Source: Proales similis
Lineage: Eukaryota > Rotifera > Eurotatoria > Ploima > Proalidae
Length of the DNA: 64,000 nt
Assembly (NCBI GenBank): GCA_019059635.1
Contig: JAGVRJ010000009.1
Span: 839,001 to 903,000, forward strand
Direction of reading: 5' to 3'
Numbering within the stretch: the first letter of the stretch is position 1; the number at the start of each line of letters is the position of its first letter. Shown piece after piece: positions 43,191 through 55,719 of the stretch. The notes below the pieces were generated by a model. That model made no database searches and had not been told where the DNA came from. It saw only the letters and a list, made by a program, of their open reading frames with translations. The position numbers and the translations under genes are program-made.

Positions 43191-46100
43191 CTAGACACGA
43201 TGGCTTGCTTTTAGTTCGAGACCGTCGACCTCCTCAGACAGCTCTTCTTCATCTTGGTCGACTTCCAAGTCTTCGTCATACTCTTCGTCTTCATCCTCTT
43301 CTTGCTTGGGGTCATCACCGTCAATATCACGCTGTTGATCAACGAGCTCCGAGCGCGCGCTCAGCGCCGACGGACTCACGAGTAAACTATCCTCCTCATC
43401 AGATTTCACGCCTCGCTTTTTTCTACTCTCCGGCTTGCTCTGCCAGATCGCCTGCTGCGTTAAAATGTTCTCGCGTTCGATCTGATCCTGAACAACTTTG
43501 GGCACATCGGGTATGGCAAAGTGTATCATTGATACGATAAAGAACACGATATGCTTTGGTTTGATAAAGTAAAATTATTTGGTTAGACGATCGAGCCAAG
43601 ATGGAGGTGATTTTTGTGCATTACTTCGAAGCAGAGCACGAACACTAGCCGCGCGCAGAACTCAATGTAAAACTCACGTGTAAGCTGATATTTGTTTTCT
43701 GAGTCATACGGCTCCCGTTGATCTCGATAGCTGCACAAGAGGGCGCAAAAGGAATCAATCGATTAGAATGCCAACAGGTTTTTGAATGACTCGCTTACTA
43801 GCAAAGTTCGACGGGCGGGTTGACGAAGCCGAAATCGGTCAGGTTCTTGACTGACAAGGTCGTTTCGGCGTAGCCGTTCAAATTGCTCTTTTGGAATAAA
43901 TAGAGCATTCGAGGCACAAAGTCGGTGGCAAATGCGATTATGAAACCCTGTCAATTAGATCGTGTTAAACTCGAGTTCGGACTCGAGCTCTGAAGACGTT
44001 TGTGAACTTACGCTGGAGATAACGCCCACACGCGACACTCCGTTCAAAATGTACAGCCATATTCCGATGTCTTCGGCTTTCTTTGGCAAAGGCCTCTTTA
44101 GCTGCGTGAGAACTTTGTATGCGTCGATTCGAATTTCAATCACGTTGTTTATAAATGCAAACAGCGGCGCCAGCGGGAACGCCACCACAAACAAAGCAAT
44201 AAATCCGAACTGCATGACTTGATTGTTCAATGCTTACTGGTGCTCTGCGTCTTATTCTTGCTTGCAGCTTATTTACCAATCTCAAGATACTCTTCGAAAA
44301 GAGTAAAGTCGGTCCAGTCCATCAGATTAAAGTCCTTCTCCCATTGGGGCGTGTCACCGTTCGGGCTGACTCTCACTTTTTTCATCCATCTGTTTTTTAT
44401 CTTCCTTGATGATTCGTTTTGAAAATTTGGTTAAGCAGAAACAAAGCGGACTTGTATTACGGAATGACGATCTCTTGAATGTTGTTTATTATCTGCTTGC
44501 CGACCATGATGATGAAGAGCTGAGTTCCGAGATCGGCCACACAGCCTGACGCCTCGCACTAAACAAAACACAAATTTAGCTGAGTGTTCAGCATTTGCGC
44601 AGCAGCTTGTCCTACTTGCTCTTTCACTTCGAAGTCACCGATTTTGGTGGAAAAGTTCCTGAGAAATGTTTTAGGATCTACAGCTTGCCAGAGTTAAAGA
44701 AGCTGATTTACCTTCCCTTGAAGAAGGCGATGTAGAATATCGAGCCGTAGTAGTTGACAAATTCGAAAAAGTACATTTTTATTGTCCATGAGTTTTCGTA
44801 CTGTGTGTCAGTGCGATGGTACTCTTTAGCCCCAAATTAAGATGATTAGAAGTGAATTTGAGGAAAGCGAAGCGAACAGAATTGCCAAACTGCACTCACC
44901 CAAGTCCGTAAGCTTGGTGGCCAGCCAACGGTAGAATCGGCCGAGTAATAGAATGGCGATGAGATTGATCAAGGCGGCCGATATGCTTATGATTGGGCCG
45001 GAAAGCATCCGGATTTCTTCTGAGTTGGAGAGTAGAGCACGAAGAATCACCCGGTACACGATTATGCCAAAGAGAAACGCCAACACGACAAAAATCTAAG
45101 TTAAATACGTTGGAGACTTGGGCCCTTGAAAATTTCGCTAACATGACATTCAGTACCATCAGTAGAACGCTGGCAAATGAAATCGAATAGCTGAAGATGT
45201 GCTGCCACAACGTGACGTATGGCTCCGAAACCTGAATGATTAAAAGCCTTGATTAGTTCGATCTTTGGTCACAACATTTGGCCAATGCTCACCCCGGTCA
45301 CTGGATTCACTTTGGTTTTTTTTACTTTTTTCTCAAATTGCGGTCGGACGAGCTCGACCGTTTTTTCATAGTCGACCGTGTCCCAGTCGAATTGAAGCTT
45401 TGACTAGAAAAGCAATAGATTAAGAAGTATTAGACTCGAAAAAAGGAGCAGAATTCTTGAAGTTTACTTGACGCCGCTTCCAAATTTCGATAAACAGCAC
45501 ATTCCAAACGGCCATGAAGATGGAGAATAGAACCGAGGCCGGATTGTCCAGTAAATAAGTTACTTTGGAGGAAAAGCAGCTCTCATAAAGCTTTCTGTAC
45601 TCGCAGTAGTCTTTGTCACAGATCGGGCACATGGTCACATTTCCGAGGCCTTCTCGATTGCAAATGTCATTTGTTGGTTGGTCAAAGCTAACTGTTGCTA
45701 ATGCATAGACGGTGGCCAATAGCCCGATTAAAGCTGGTATGAACGTCCAGTTTGTGTAAAAGCCTATCCACGCAAAATAAAACGCCAGCTTCTCTCCAAA
45801 GTATTGTGCGACCAAATTTATCGGCTGAAACTTGAAAATCTTATTTCCATTGCCCCAGTACTCTCGTAGAATCTTAACGTTCAAGTGAATTTTTCAGCTT
45901 CTTTTTCAGATGGGCTAGAGGAGAAACGCAAACCTCGCGCTCATTGGCATGTTCAACTGATTCCAGTTTTTCGCTGCTGTCCAGCGGCTGCGAGAGTATT
46001 TTACAGTCAAATATTTATGCTGCGAGTTGGCGATTCAGAAAATCTTACGTCGTGCATGATGAAGGCAGATTCAAACACATTGTTGGCCAGAAGGCGGTTT

Positions 46101-46905
46101 ATTCCAACCTCGGCATCATCTTCTCTTGGCCCGAACACTTCAGAGTCGCTTTCCACCAGGCGGCTAAAGCTCGTGCGATTAAGGAGCTCAAACGTCAATA
46201 TGCTCCGATCGGTCGATGGCAGCGTTTTCTCAATATTTTCTTGGTCGAAAAACCGCTCAAATCTGGTCAGTTTAAAGAAAGAAGCTTCCTTTTTCTAAGC
46301 CACGCCTCTGCTTCTTACTTTTTGTGGAGACTAGCTGCATATGGCGCCGTGAAGTATCTGTTCGCCTTCTCCTCGCCTATGTCGGACGGCAGTGCGAAAA
46401 GCGGGTTGAAACAACTAAATATCGAAGTGACCAGTCCCTCTTTGTTCAGTTCATTCACCTTATTTTGAGAAATGTATATTAACTCGCTTCGACAGCGTAA
46501 ATCAACGAGAGTAATCAACCTCGATTGGCATTTTCCATTTGGTTTTCTCCGCCACTTCGAGCAACTTTGTGAATGGAGTGTGTATAAGCAGGAAAACAGT
46601 CTTATCGTCAAGCGAATAGCGCTTGGAGGTTGAAACACGAATGCGAGTGTGAGTTTAGACTTGTGCTCGTCAAGTTCACTCACTTTCTGAATTTGAATGC
46701 CGCTCGTTTTCAAATTTTTAAGAAATGTCTTTCGGTACGTAACTCTTTTGGTCTTTGAGTCATTGCTGCGCTCCTCCAAGCTTTCCAGCTTAATTCCTTT
46801 CAGTTTCTTTACTTTTCGATAAACAAGCACAAAGTCGACCAGATTATCCCTTATTCTCTCCTCCCATATTGGATCGTCGGCTTGACCACGTCGCTTTTTC
46901 ATCGT
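43191..46905 (-). CDS. Anoctamin A (TMEM16 Ca2+-activated chloride channel or scramblase)
   Basis: Homodimeric ten-helix membrane protein. Exons: 46684-46905, 46520-46621, 46319-46458, 46049-46262, 45934-45987, 45468-45872, 45293-45403, 45157-45231, 44900-45095, 44712-44823, 44616-44658, 44461-44558, 44277-44404, 44012-44217, 43799-43947, 43625-43730, 43191-43553; 17 exons, phases all consistent, about 906 residues from the ATG at 46902. In order: cytosolic dimerisation domain ([11 protein letters not shown]), [16 protein letters not shown] leading into helix 1, Cys-rich first loop ([14 protein letters not shown]), then the channel domain. [10 protein letters not shown] and ATDFVPR hold the acidic Ca2+ ligands of helices 7 and 8. 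The C-terminal tail is Glu/Asp-rich ([20 protein letters not shown]). Channel versus scramblase activity cannot be told. A further 5' exon at 46959-47222 is possible. Confidence 0.93.
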
Positions 46906-46913
46906 CTAATAGC

Positions 46914-47222
46914 TTAAAGAAAGAGCCAATTACTTGTCGCAATCTTTTTTTTTTCTACCAAATAGTCATAGACCAGAGTTGAGAGTGTATCTCGTATCAG
47001 CGAGCGGCGATAAACACCTGGCATAATGATGTTGTTTAAAAATTTCGTCGCTTCGATTTCTATGATAATTTCTTTTCCATCGACAACGATCAATCTGCGC
47101 TGGCTCAGCCGGAGAATGAGGGCATTCTTTAAAGACGCAACAAGCTCATGCAGGTAATCTAGATGGTGAGTACCGAAATGAACGGAGCACCTGCGAATGG
47201 CTTCGTGAGCAAACAGTGCCAT
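46914..47222 (-). CDS. 102-codon frame: possible first exon of anoctamin A or a separate small gene
   Basis: ATG at 47222 opens 102 codons with a believable globular composition (HHLDYLHELVASLKNALILR, KEIIIEIEATKFLNNIIMPG). Two readings fit. It may be an independent small protein ending with TAA at 46914-46916, only 11 bases before the anoctamin ATG. Or codons 1-88 (46959-47222) are spliced by a 53-base GT-AG intron (46906-46958) in phase 0 to the anoctamin exon, adding an N-terminal extension. I do not recognise the sequence. RNA data would settle it. Confidence 0.45.
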   Translation of the reverse strand: MALFAHEAIRRCSVHFGTHHLDYLHELVASLKNALILRLSQRRLIVVDGKEIIIEIEATKFLNNIIMPGVYRRSLIRDTLSTLVYDYLVEKKKIATSNWLFL

Positions 47223-47641
47223 TCTAAGCCAATATCACATTTATCATCACTGCGCCAATTTGGCTAACAAGATTTAGACCGCAATCCGAGCAAGAATGGT
47301 CCCTTATCGAGTCTGCGGAGCGCCATGGCGACGTTATCATCCTATAAATGTCATAATTTAAATATTTGCTTGTTTTCCATTTTTACGATCGAACACGTTC
47401 TTGGCAGAGAAATGCATTCTTCTGGTCTATGGAGCTGAGCTAAACGTTAAGGAACGTGAGTATAAGGCTAATCGAACAATTTCAAACAGCGTAGGTTGTG
47501 GGTAAAGTTTTTTAAAAATTGCGTTTTTTGTCCTTTGAAACGCCGGAATAGTTGGAATTTGCGTTTTCAAATTTGTTCGAAATTTATTTCAAATAATGTG
47601 AACAAACAAGGACCGATGCGATGAAATCGCCGATCAACTTT
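47223..47641. other. Spacer between the two anoctamin genes
   Basis: About 420 bases holding the 3' end of anoctamin B and the promoter of anoctamin A. No coding frame and no clear core promoter seen. Confidence 0.5.
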
Positions 47642-50600
47642 TCAACGGTAGCTTGGAAGCTTCTTAGGAGCAGTTGTGGGGCTGGGCACCAACAAGCTGG
47701 TGTTTGACTTTCGGTCGGGTTTTATTTGCCACATGGAACGCTGCATGATCAGGTTCTCTCTTTCGATGTGGTCGCGAATTACTTTCGGCACGTCTGGAAT
47801 CCAATGCATTATGAACACGACCGAGAATACCAAATGCTTTGAAAGAAATTGAAAAAAAAAAAAAAGAAAAGAAGATTAGTGCCATCAGGCTGCGTTTGGG
47901 TCTGCATAATTGAATACCTCGAATATGGCTAGAAATGCAAGCCGTGCCACCAGCACAATGTAGAAAGTCTTTGTCAAAGCGAATGGCTCCGGTGAGTCGT
48001 AGGGCGTCCTAAAGTCGCGGTAGCTGTTTTTGGTTGAAAAAATGAATCGGCACCGAGAGAAAGAGAAGTAGAAAGATTGCAACTGACTAGCATTCGAGTT
48101 GAGTGCCATTCACAATTGTGTAGTTTTTTGAAAGAGTGAAGTTTATGTAGCCGGTGAGAGAAGTGTCCTGCTCGGCCTCATAAAGACTGTAGACCAGTCG
48201 AGGAATGAAGTCGGATGTGAAAGCAATTATTATGCCCTTGATTTAAAGTGGCCAATTAAGTGGCGACTCAGGGTCCAGATAAGCATCAGCTACTTACATT
48301 GGTGATAACACCAATTTTGGCAATGGCGTTTAAAATCGGAAGCCAAACACCGATGTCTCCGGCCCGTTTGGGCAGTGGACGTCTTAATTGAGTGAGAACT
48401 TTGAATGCATCTATCCTGATCTCAATCACATTGTTGAGCAGGGCGAACAGGGGCGCCAATGGAAACGCGACCACAAAAAGGGTTATGAAGCCATATTGGA
48501 TCACTTCAACGTACGGCGCGGTTGAATTCAGAGGAAGGCAGCCAAGCCGAATTCATCGTTGACCTACCCATTTCAAGGTATTCGTCGAAAAGGCTCAGAT
48601 TGGTCGAACCCATCAGATTGTAGTCCTCTTTCCATCGGCTTCGGCTGGAAAGAGCTCCAAGATTTCGATTGGACTGAAACTTGGACCAAAAGTTCTGAAT
48701 CAGTCTAAATGAACATTTGCTTAAATCAGCTTAGTAAACTAGATCAAACAAAGTGAGCTGACGGATTGAGAATCTCCTGTAGATTGTTGAGAACTTGTTT
48801 GCCGACCATAATGATAATGAGCTGAATGCAAAGCTCGGATAGACAGCCCGACTGATTGCACTAATCTCGACTCGTTCATTAATGGGAGCATAGAATTGGA
48901 CAAAAGTTGAAAGGCTCTCACCGGCTCCACAAACCATGTTTTGATGCTTAGTTGAGCAATTTCAAGTCATAAAAAGGTTGCATGACTGAAAACTGGTGCA
49001 CTTACCTTCCTTTGAAAAACGCGATGTAAAATATCGACGCGTAAAAGTTGACAAACTGAAACAAGTACATTTTGATTGTGAGCGACTTCTCGTATCTAGA
49101 ATCGGTTTTGTGGTACTCTTGAGCAGAAAGGTTCTTTTTTTTAATTCTGTCGCTTGGCCTTTTAAATAAATTACCCATGTCGGTCAGTTTGACAGCTATC
49201 CAAGTGTACACGCGACCAAGAATGAGAATGAGAAACAAGTTGATACAGGCGGCCGACACAGAGGACATCAAGCCGACCAAAATTTGGTCCGAGTCAGAAA
49301 AGGCCATAATGAGCGAGACGCGATAGACAATCACACCGACCACCAAGGCCAGCACGAGTAGAATCTGTTATAAAATGATCAAGTCGCATCTTGTCTGCGC
49401 TCGTCAAAAGAATCGCAGCACGAACCATAAGAGCGACCACTGAAGTTGAAATTGAATACTTGAGTGCTTTGATCAGCTTTGGTACGTAGGGCTCGTTCTC
49501 GCCTGTTGCCCTGTTGATTTTCTTGGGCGCATTGGCCACCTCAATTTCGTACTTTTGTTGAAATGCGATGATTTCAGAACCGCTTTGGACAGAGGGTTTT
49601 GCTCAAACCTGAGGACGAATCGGTTCGCTTGTTTTTTCAAAGTCAGTTGTGTCCCATTCAAACTGAAGTTTGGACTTTTTAAAAAAATAGAATTTTCATC
49701 TCTGACTTGAATTTGGGCAAAGCTTAAGACTTGCTTGTTCTCTTTTCCAGAATTCAATGAACAGCACGGTCCATATGGCCATGAAAACGGAGAAGAACAC
49801 AGTCGAATGGTTGTCAACCACATGAGTGATTCGCGAGTAAAAACAACTTGAGCTTAGCTTCCATTCAGGACAGAGGCATCTACTTGCGCAAAGTGGGCAC
49901 ATGGTCAGATTGCCGATTCCTGTCTCATTGCAAATTTCATTTCTTAATAGAAGCAGAGCAGAGAGCTTTTGAATTTCTAGCTTCAAGGTCGAACGAAGGG
50001 ATAATCTTACGTGGGAACGTCAATGGTCGTGTGATACAGGCCGTAGAGGAAAACAATCAAGCCGACCACGGACGGAAGGACAAGCCAAGCGGTGTAAAAG
50101 CCGAGCCAGGCGAAGTAGAACGCAATTTTCTCGCCAAAATACTCGCGAATACGCTGAATGGGCTGATGAATGTGAAAGAATCGAGGTCGAGCCCACTTTT
50201 CCCACAAGAACTGCCGGGTTGTTTCGGTGCCGTTTACCGAGCCGTAGCACTCATGCAGTGGAAACGCGGCCAGAAATGTGCCTTCATTGAGGAGACGTTC
50301 GATGCCTACAAGCCGGTCGTTCTCGTTGCTGTTGAATATGGCCGGCTCGTCCAGCACATGAGAGTAGCTTGTCCTTGAGAGCACCTCATAGGCGAGCAAG
50401 CATTTGTCCTTGTCCGGTATTGGAATATCAAAAAACCGCTCGAATCTAAGCGAATGCTCTGAATTCTAGCGAAACTCGATTGGGCTTCGATGGCTTATCC
50501 TTACTTGTGGCGCAGGGCGTCAGTGTAGGGCGCGTAAAAGTAATCTCGCTTCTCGCTCTCCAAATCATACGAGGTCATGTAGAAGAGTTTATTGCAGAGC

Positions 50601-51297
50601 GTGCGGTAAATAAAGCTTGTGTCTAAGTCGTTCACTTCGATTGGCATTTTAAATTTCACTCGTTCGGCTATCTCCAAGCATTCTTCGAACGGTATGTTCA
50701 CCAGTATGAATGTAAGCGTCTGCTTGCCATGAAACTCCTAATCAGCAAGAGCTCAATCAAAATCGTGCTTGAATCAATCAACTTAGAGAGTGTAAACAAA
50801 ATTACAGTTTTACGTCGCAACTCAAGCCCGTTGATTTGAAGATTTCGTAAATATATTCGACAATGCATTAGTTGCGCGAGCGATAGTTCGTCTTGATTGA
50901 ACACGAGCACGAAATTAGGCTCGCCCTCGAAGTCTGTCGTGGCCGGATCGTAATCGAGCAGTGAAACGTCATCTTGTGCATCTCGTTCCAATTCACCTCG
51001 TTCGTTGAGCACTGTTCAGTTCGATTAAGTAGATTTTATACGCCCTAATGAGTTCAAGGTCGTTTAGGTGAAATACCCGAAATGCGAGGGCAGTCAAATC
51101 GAGTGGTTTTCTCAGCTGTGCAACTTGAACTGAGCAAGGCCTGGTCAGTTTCATTTAGGTTTGTGTCAGTTTGATCAGTTGAACCGATTGGCGATAGTTC
51201 GTTTGCATCTTCAAAAAAAAGTCAAATAATTTCGAATGGAGACGAATAAAGAGACGAATTGAAGTAGCTTACTTGGAACTGAATGCGTCTCGTTCAT
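47642..51297 (-). CDS. Anoctamin B (TMEM16 family), tandem paralogue
   Basis: 882 residues from exons 51273-51297, 51077-51208, 50806-51011, 50505-50737, 50011-50445, 49735-49942, 49609-49674, 49426-49551, 49175-49364, 49006-49117, 48922-48946, 48763-48860, 48568-48704, 48298-48503, 48089-48236 (one base uncertain at the left edge), 47918-48023, 47642-47836. Organisation mirrors anoctamin A, and most 3' exon borders coincide, so the pair arose by tandem duplication. Landmarks: [15 protein letters not shown] (dimerisation domain), [29 protein letters not shown] loop, [10 protein letters not shown] and [10 protein letters not shown] for Ca2+ binding. Unlike A the early exons are fused (50505-50737, 50011-50445) and the acidic C-terminal tail is absent. 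The intron after WKRREQ-like residues at 49735 uses a GC donor. First exon is tiny (25 bases, MNETHSVP), found by its donor and phase. Confidence 0.92.
49675..49734 (-). other. GC-AG intron in anoctamin B
   Basis: 60-base intron, donor CAA|GCAAGT, acceptor AAAAAG. It sits exactly where anoctamin A has a GT-AG intron (45404-45467) and joins FWKREQ to SKLQFEWD in phase 0. The GT four bases on would break the frame. Confidence 0.78.
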
Positions 51298-52026
51298 TGT
51301 ATATGCCGCTATTGTAAACACACTCGGCAGAAGAAAGCTGAGTGAACTTGAAAGCAAAAGAAAGCGAAAGTCGGCAGAGAGTCGGTGAGAGCAATGCGGA
51401 TTGAGTTGAAAAATTTCTAAAATTTAAGAATAAATTATGAGGGTGTATTTGCAAAGAGAGACTGGCGCGCAAAATAAAGAGTAAATATGAGCGTATCGGC
51501 GATAGCCAAGTCGATAATTGTCAGTTGAACATAAAAGAAGAAAAAAAAAGAAAAAGAAGCGTGAGCGGTTATTCATTCATGTCAGTTGGAAATTTAATTT
51601 GCTAACTGGGCGGATAACAGGCGAAAAGAGGAGCAGAAGCAAGCAGGCAGGGAGGAAGAACGAAAGGCTCTTGAACCAGTTTCTGATGCAAGCAATCATG
51701 CTCCATATGTTCGGATAGGATCTACACTGAGACGCATCACTCCGATCGAACTATCTCCAACATAATTCGTCTAGCAAGCTTTACTTTATTCACCAAACCT
51801 TCTCTTCATTTCTCATCTCGGTTTCAGTTTTGATTTAGTTTTATAATCTTTTATTTCAAACCAACAAACAAGAGGGTGACTTGATAAACAACGAAATGAA
51901 GCAGCTTTTAAATCGATGAAACTCACTACAGCCTTGACTGTGTGACTTTTTCATTGTCAAACATAGCTATCGGTGATCTACAAGACGATCTGGCTTGCAT
52001 TGTTTATTGAACCGCTAATCAGGAGC
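51298..52026. other. Spacer between anoctamin B and the Dispatched-like gene
   Basis: No supportable gene. It contains the anoctamin B promoter and the 3' UTR of the gene at 52027. An A-rich purine run lies at 51533-51560. Confidence 0.5.
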
Positions 52027-55000
52027 TCAAGTAGATAGCTCAGCAATAGCTGGAGTTGCAACAAGAGCCCTTCGAGGTCTTTCCAGGTCATACGAGCGAC
52101 GCATGCCTCTCGAGTCGGGAAGATTTAAAAATTCTTTTTGACGAGCTGCGCAAGGATCCTCAGATGTTAATGTGAGTCTTCTAGATGAAGTTCTACTTAG
52201 CATCGACTGATCGAAGCGAACGCTTTTGTTTGCACTGAACTGACTAAGGGTTCGTCTCCTGTGTTCTGCTTCGTCGATCAGATCCATTTCCAAATAAAAC
52301 GAACTCGTAGCTGCATGCGAGTAGAACACAGACGGCGCCTGCGATAGTAGCGAGTTGTTTCGGTCTTCATAGTAGATCACTGGCCGATATGGACGAGAAC
52401 GATTGTTCGTTGGCCTCGAGCGACTCAACGCGAATACGAGCGGATAGAAATTAAAGAACAAAATGAAAATGCTCGTCAAATTGGATGCAATAAATATTGT
52501 GGCGATTTTGCCTAAAAATTTCGACTCGTGAAAAAGCAAAGTGGACAAGGCAAGCGCATTAGAACTGCAAAGCATGGCGTTTACCGAAGCGAAACTCTTC
52601 ATACTCCATTTGATTGACAAGCGCTCGTCCAAATGAGAACAATATCGAAACGATGCGCCCAGCGACAAGAACATTTCGGCCGAACTGATTAAAACAAAGG
52701 GATACAAAAAGAAATTAAAGCTGTCCAACTTCCACCTCAACCATGATGTAAAGGCAGCTGTGATGACAAAGACCTGTGCGACAGAGACCAGAACGCAAAC
52801 TGAAACAAGAACATCTCTGGTGACGAGAGGAGCCACAATCAAAATAAAAATTATTGCGAATACGAGATCTATGGTGAGCGAGCCAATAAGGTTCTTTTGG
52901 AGCAGAATCTCCTCGAGAAATGGACTTGTCCACCAAGCTGAGTTTGTATCGTATAGTTTGAGTATGCCAAGGCGCAGCCACAAGCTGCTCACTTGATCGT
53001 AGAGCTTTTTCTGCTGATTCAAATCTTCGGGCCGAATTGAAATATTTGTTTGAACGCGAATCAAATAGATCGACGGCTCGATTTCATCGTCGTAGAACAA
53101 AGGGCCGAAGTTGGGATTGAAAGCTCCTTGTAAATGCTGATCAAAGAAGGAGGCCGTGTCCATTTTGGAAATTGTCCAATATTTTATGCAAGAGAACGGA
53201 ATCTGGGACGGATAGGCACCACTGTCATTGTGAGAGCAAGCAGCCGAAAAGTTGAACGATAATGAAGACAAGTTTGGTTTTTGAATCCAAGGAAGCAGCT
53301 GGCTCTTGGCCACAAAGTCTTTTGGTTCAAAACGTACTGGATTCGGCTTGAAAATCCAGCGGTCTGAAACTTTCGGAAAGCACGAAGCAGCGAAAAGGCC
53401 AAGCTGTTGCTTAATTTCATTTAGAAACTCATCTTTTTGATTGAGGTAGTCCGGCTGGAGACGGTAGCAAAGTTTCGAAGCCCTATGAAACTGGTAATCG
53501 GGATGTGAGCTCATCAAGCGTTCAAAATTTTCCCTTAAATCCTCAAAGCGCTGAGGACTGAACCAGCTGCTTTTCAACGGTCGCAAGCCCCAAACGATGT
53601 AAAAATCAAAAAACTGCTGCTGCTCTGTCAAGACGTTCTGAATCGAACGAGAACTGGATTGGTTTGCTTGAGACGTTGTTTGCACAGTTGACGATAAGCC
53701 GATGCCAGGATAGTGCAGAAGAGAAAACAGACTGAGCAGGAAGAGTGAAAACGGAAGCAAAAGAATCAATTTGGTAAATTCGAAAAACAAGTTAGGAAAT
53801 TGTTCGAAGAAAATCTTTGACACAACGTGGCGGATGTCCACCCTCCAAAGCTTGATTTCAATCGAATAAGTCGTCCGGCTGAAAAGTTTAGACGAGAGAG
53901 AGACAAAGAAAAGATTGAAGGAACACGAGACGAACGCTTGAACGAGCAAGAAAGTCGAAGAGAAAAGCGCCATGTCAAGCGCCTGGTTAGTTCGATTAAA
54001 TGCGAACAAGAGCATTGAGATCGCTGACAGGCAGGTGGATGGGACTGCGAATGCGGTCGCCTGGTGCCAGCATGAGGCGATCATTTGGCGCAGATTTTCG
54101 GGAGAATGTCTGTCAGTTAACGTAACGGTCTCGGTCGCGACCTGTTTGGTGATTTTGAAGCTCCTCGACCAGAAAGCTGACACAGACATTGCGTGAGAGT
54201 GAGAGAAGAACAGAAATGCGAGAAAGTGCACTGGAAAATCGAATTTGTTCGACATGCAGGTGTAAATCAGCCATGCGATTGGCAATGACACGCACTGGGT
54301 AATGTAGGCGATGCAAAGCACAGAGATCGAAGGCACGTGCAAAGCGACGGCCAGAAAGGAGAAAAACAAAAATATTAAACCAAGTGCAACATATTTTAGC
54401 GGATTGGTCTCGTCACACTTGAGCTCGTTTTCCGCTGGGTCGTCGCTGAGCTTCATCTGAGCCAATGAAGTGAACTGAATGTGTTTAAAGCTGCTCAAGC
54501 AATCGCATGCAGCTCTGTGGAACCATTCAAAAATTTGACTTGGCTTGAATCGATTTTCGCCTAACCACACATTAACTCTCATTTTTAGGTTCATCTGCGA
54601 ACCATCTAGACTCAGCGGATGCAGATAATTGGCCAGCTTATAGAACTCGAGGCATTCATTGTCCAGATTGGCGACAAGTAGCCCATTGTAGCATCTCAAC
54701 AGCTCTTGACTAGTCGATTCATTTGCACTCAATCTGAGCTCATCTAAAACATTGGCTAAGCAGACAAATTATTCTGAATAACTGCTGCTTTCTGTTGATT
54801 TTCTATCGCCTACCAAGAGTGCAGGTTTTCACAAATAATTGCTGCTTGGATGCCAGGCCAGCTTTGGCGAGTTCATTTCTCAACTCGATATTGAAATTGT
54901 CGATAAACTGACTGTATCGCTCGATTGTAGCATGATCAAGACTCGATCCAAATGAGCGCAAATTTATATTGATTGTCAAGCTAGCGACCGATTCAACTAA

Positions 55001-55568
55001 TTTATGGCCCAAGTCAAACTGTCGATCAACTCCTGAAAGAGACTGCCATCATTACCATTGAATGCAGGTGTTAGCTGAGAACATTTGAGCTCATTTGATG
55101 GCTGTTGTTTGTTTATCGATGACTCGGCCTGTATGTGAGAAGATTTGAGGACGAGCGTTAGGAAAAGAGTTTCTGAGTCTTACAAGGACGGGATAGGGAA
55201 CATGATGAAGAGTTCCGTTTGGCAACGCTTCATTCAGAATTAGCCTTAAGGTCTCGAATTTGTCGAAATCATTCGAACCAAATAGCTTAAGCTTCTGTGC
55301 GGTGAAAATAAAATCAAAATTGATCGAATGTGACACTTGCTTAGACTAGGCCCTTACGCTTTTGAACTTCATCTCTTTAGGAAATGTGTCTGTCAGAGTT
55401 AGATAAGCGATCGACATCATCAACACACCGGCCACCAATAGCGCTGGTACGTAATAAAATCGAAAACACACATTCATGATTCTGAAATTGTGAAAAGTAA
55501 ATTTTCAAAATGCAGCTAAATGGATGAGACTACGAATGTGTTTTGACTTACGATTTTGTCCGGCTCAT
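52027..55568 (-). CDS. Dispatched/Patched-like RND-superfamily membrane protein
   Basis: 1086 residues from exons 55552-55568, 55358-55481, 55184-55294, 55056-55128, 54814-55032 and 52027-54743, phases consistent; the first exon encodes only MSRTKS. About 12 membrane spans in the RND order: one near residue 10-30, a large extracellular domain, a cluster of six (YVALGLIFLFFSFLAVALHV onward, then a span with HSHAMSVSAFW, then FEFTKLILLLPFSLFLLSLF), a second extracellular domain, and a final cluster of five starting SLTIDLVFAIIFILIVAPLV. The arrangement and CDETNPLKYVALG fit Dispatched, which releases lipid-modified Hedgehog. The ion-coupling Asp residues expected in spans 4 and 10 are not where I would look: span 4 has HSHA and span 10 has SSAEMFLSLG. 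So it may be a divergent or non-transporting member. Patched or other sterol-sensing-domain proteins are the alternative. Confidence 0.72.
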
Positions 55569-55688
55569 TCTAAAAGCGAGGAAGCTCTCTCGCGTGTCTA
55601 CAGAGGTTCGCAGGATCAGAGAAATAATATGAAAACGCAAAGTCAGAGAAACATGTTAGAACCTGATTTGTCAACAAAGAAATCGGTG

Positions 55689-55719
<31 letters not shown>

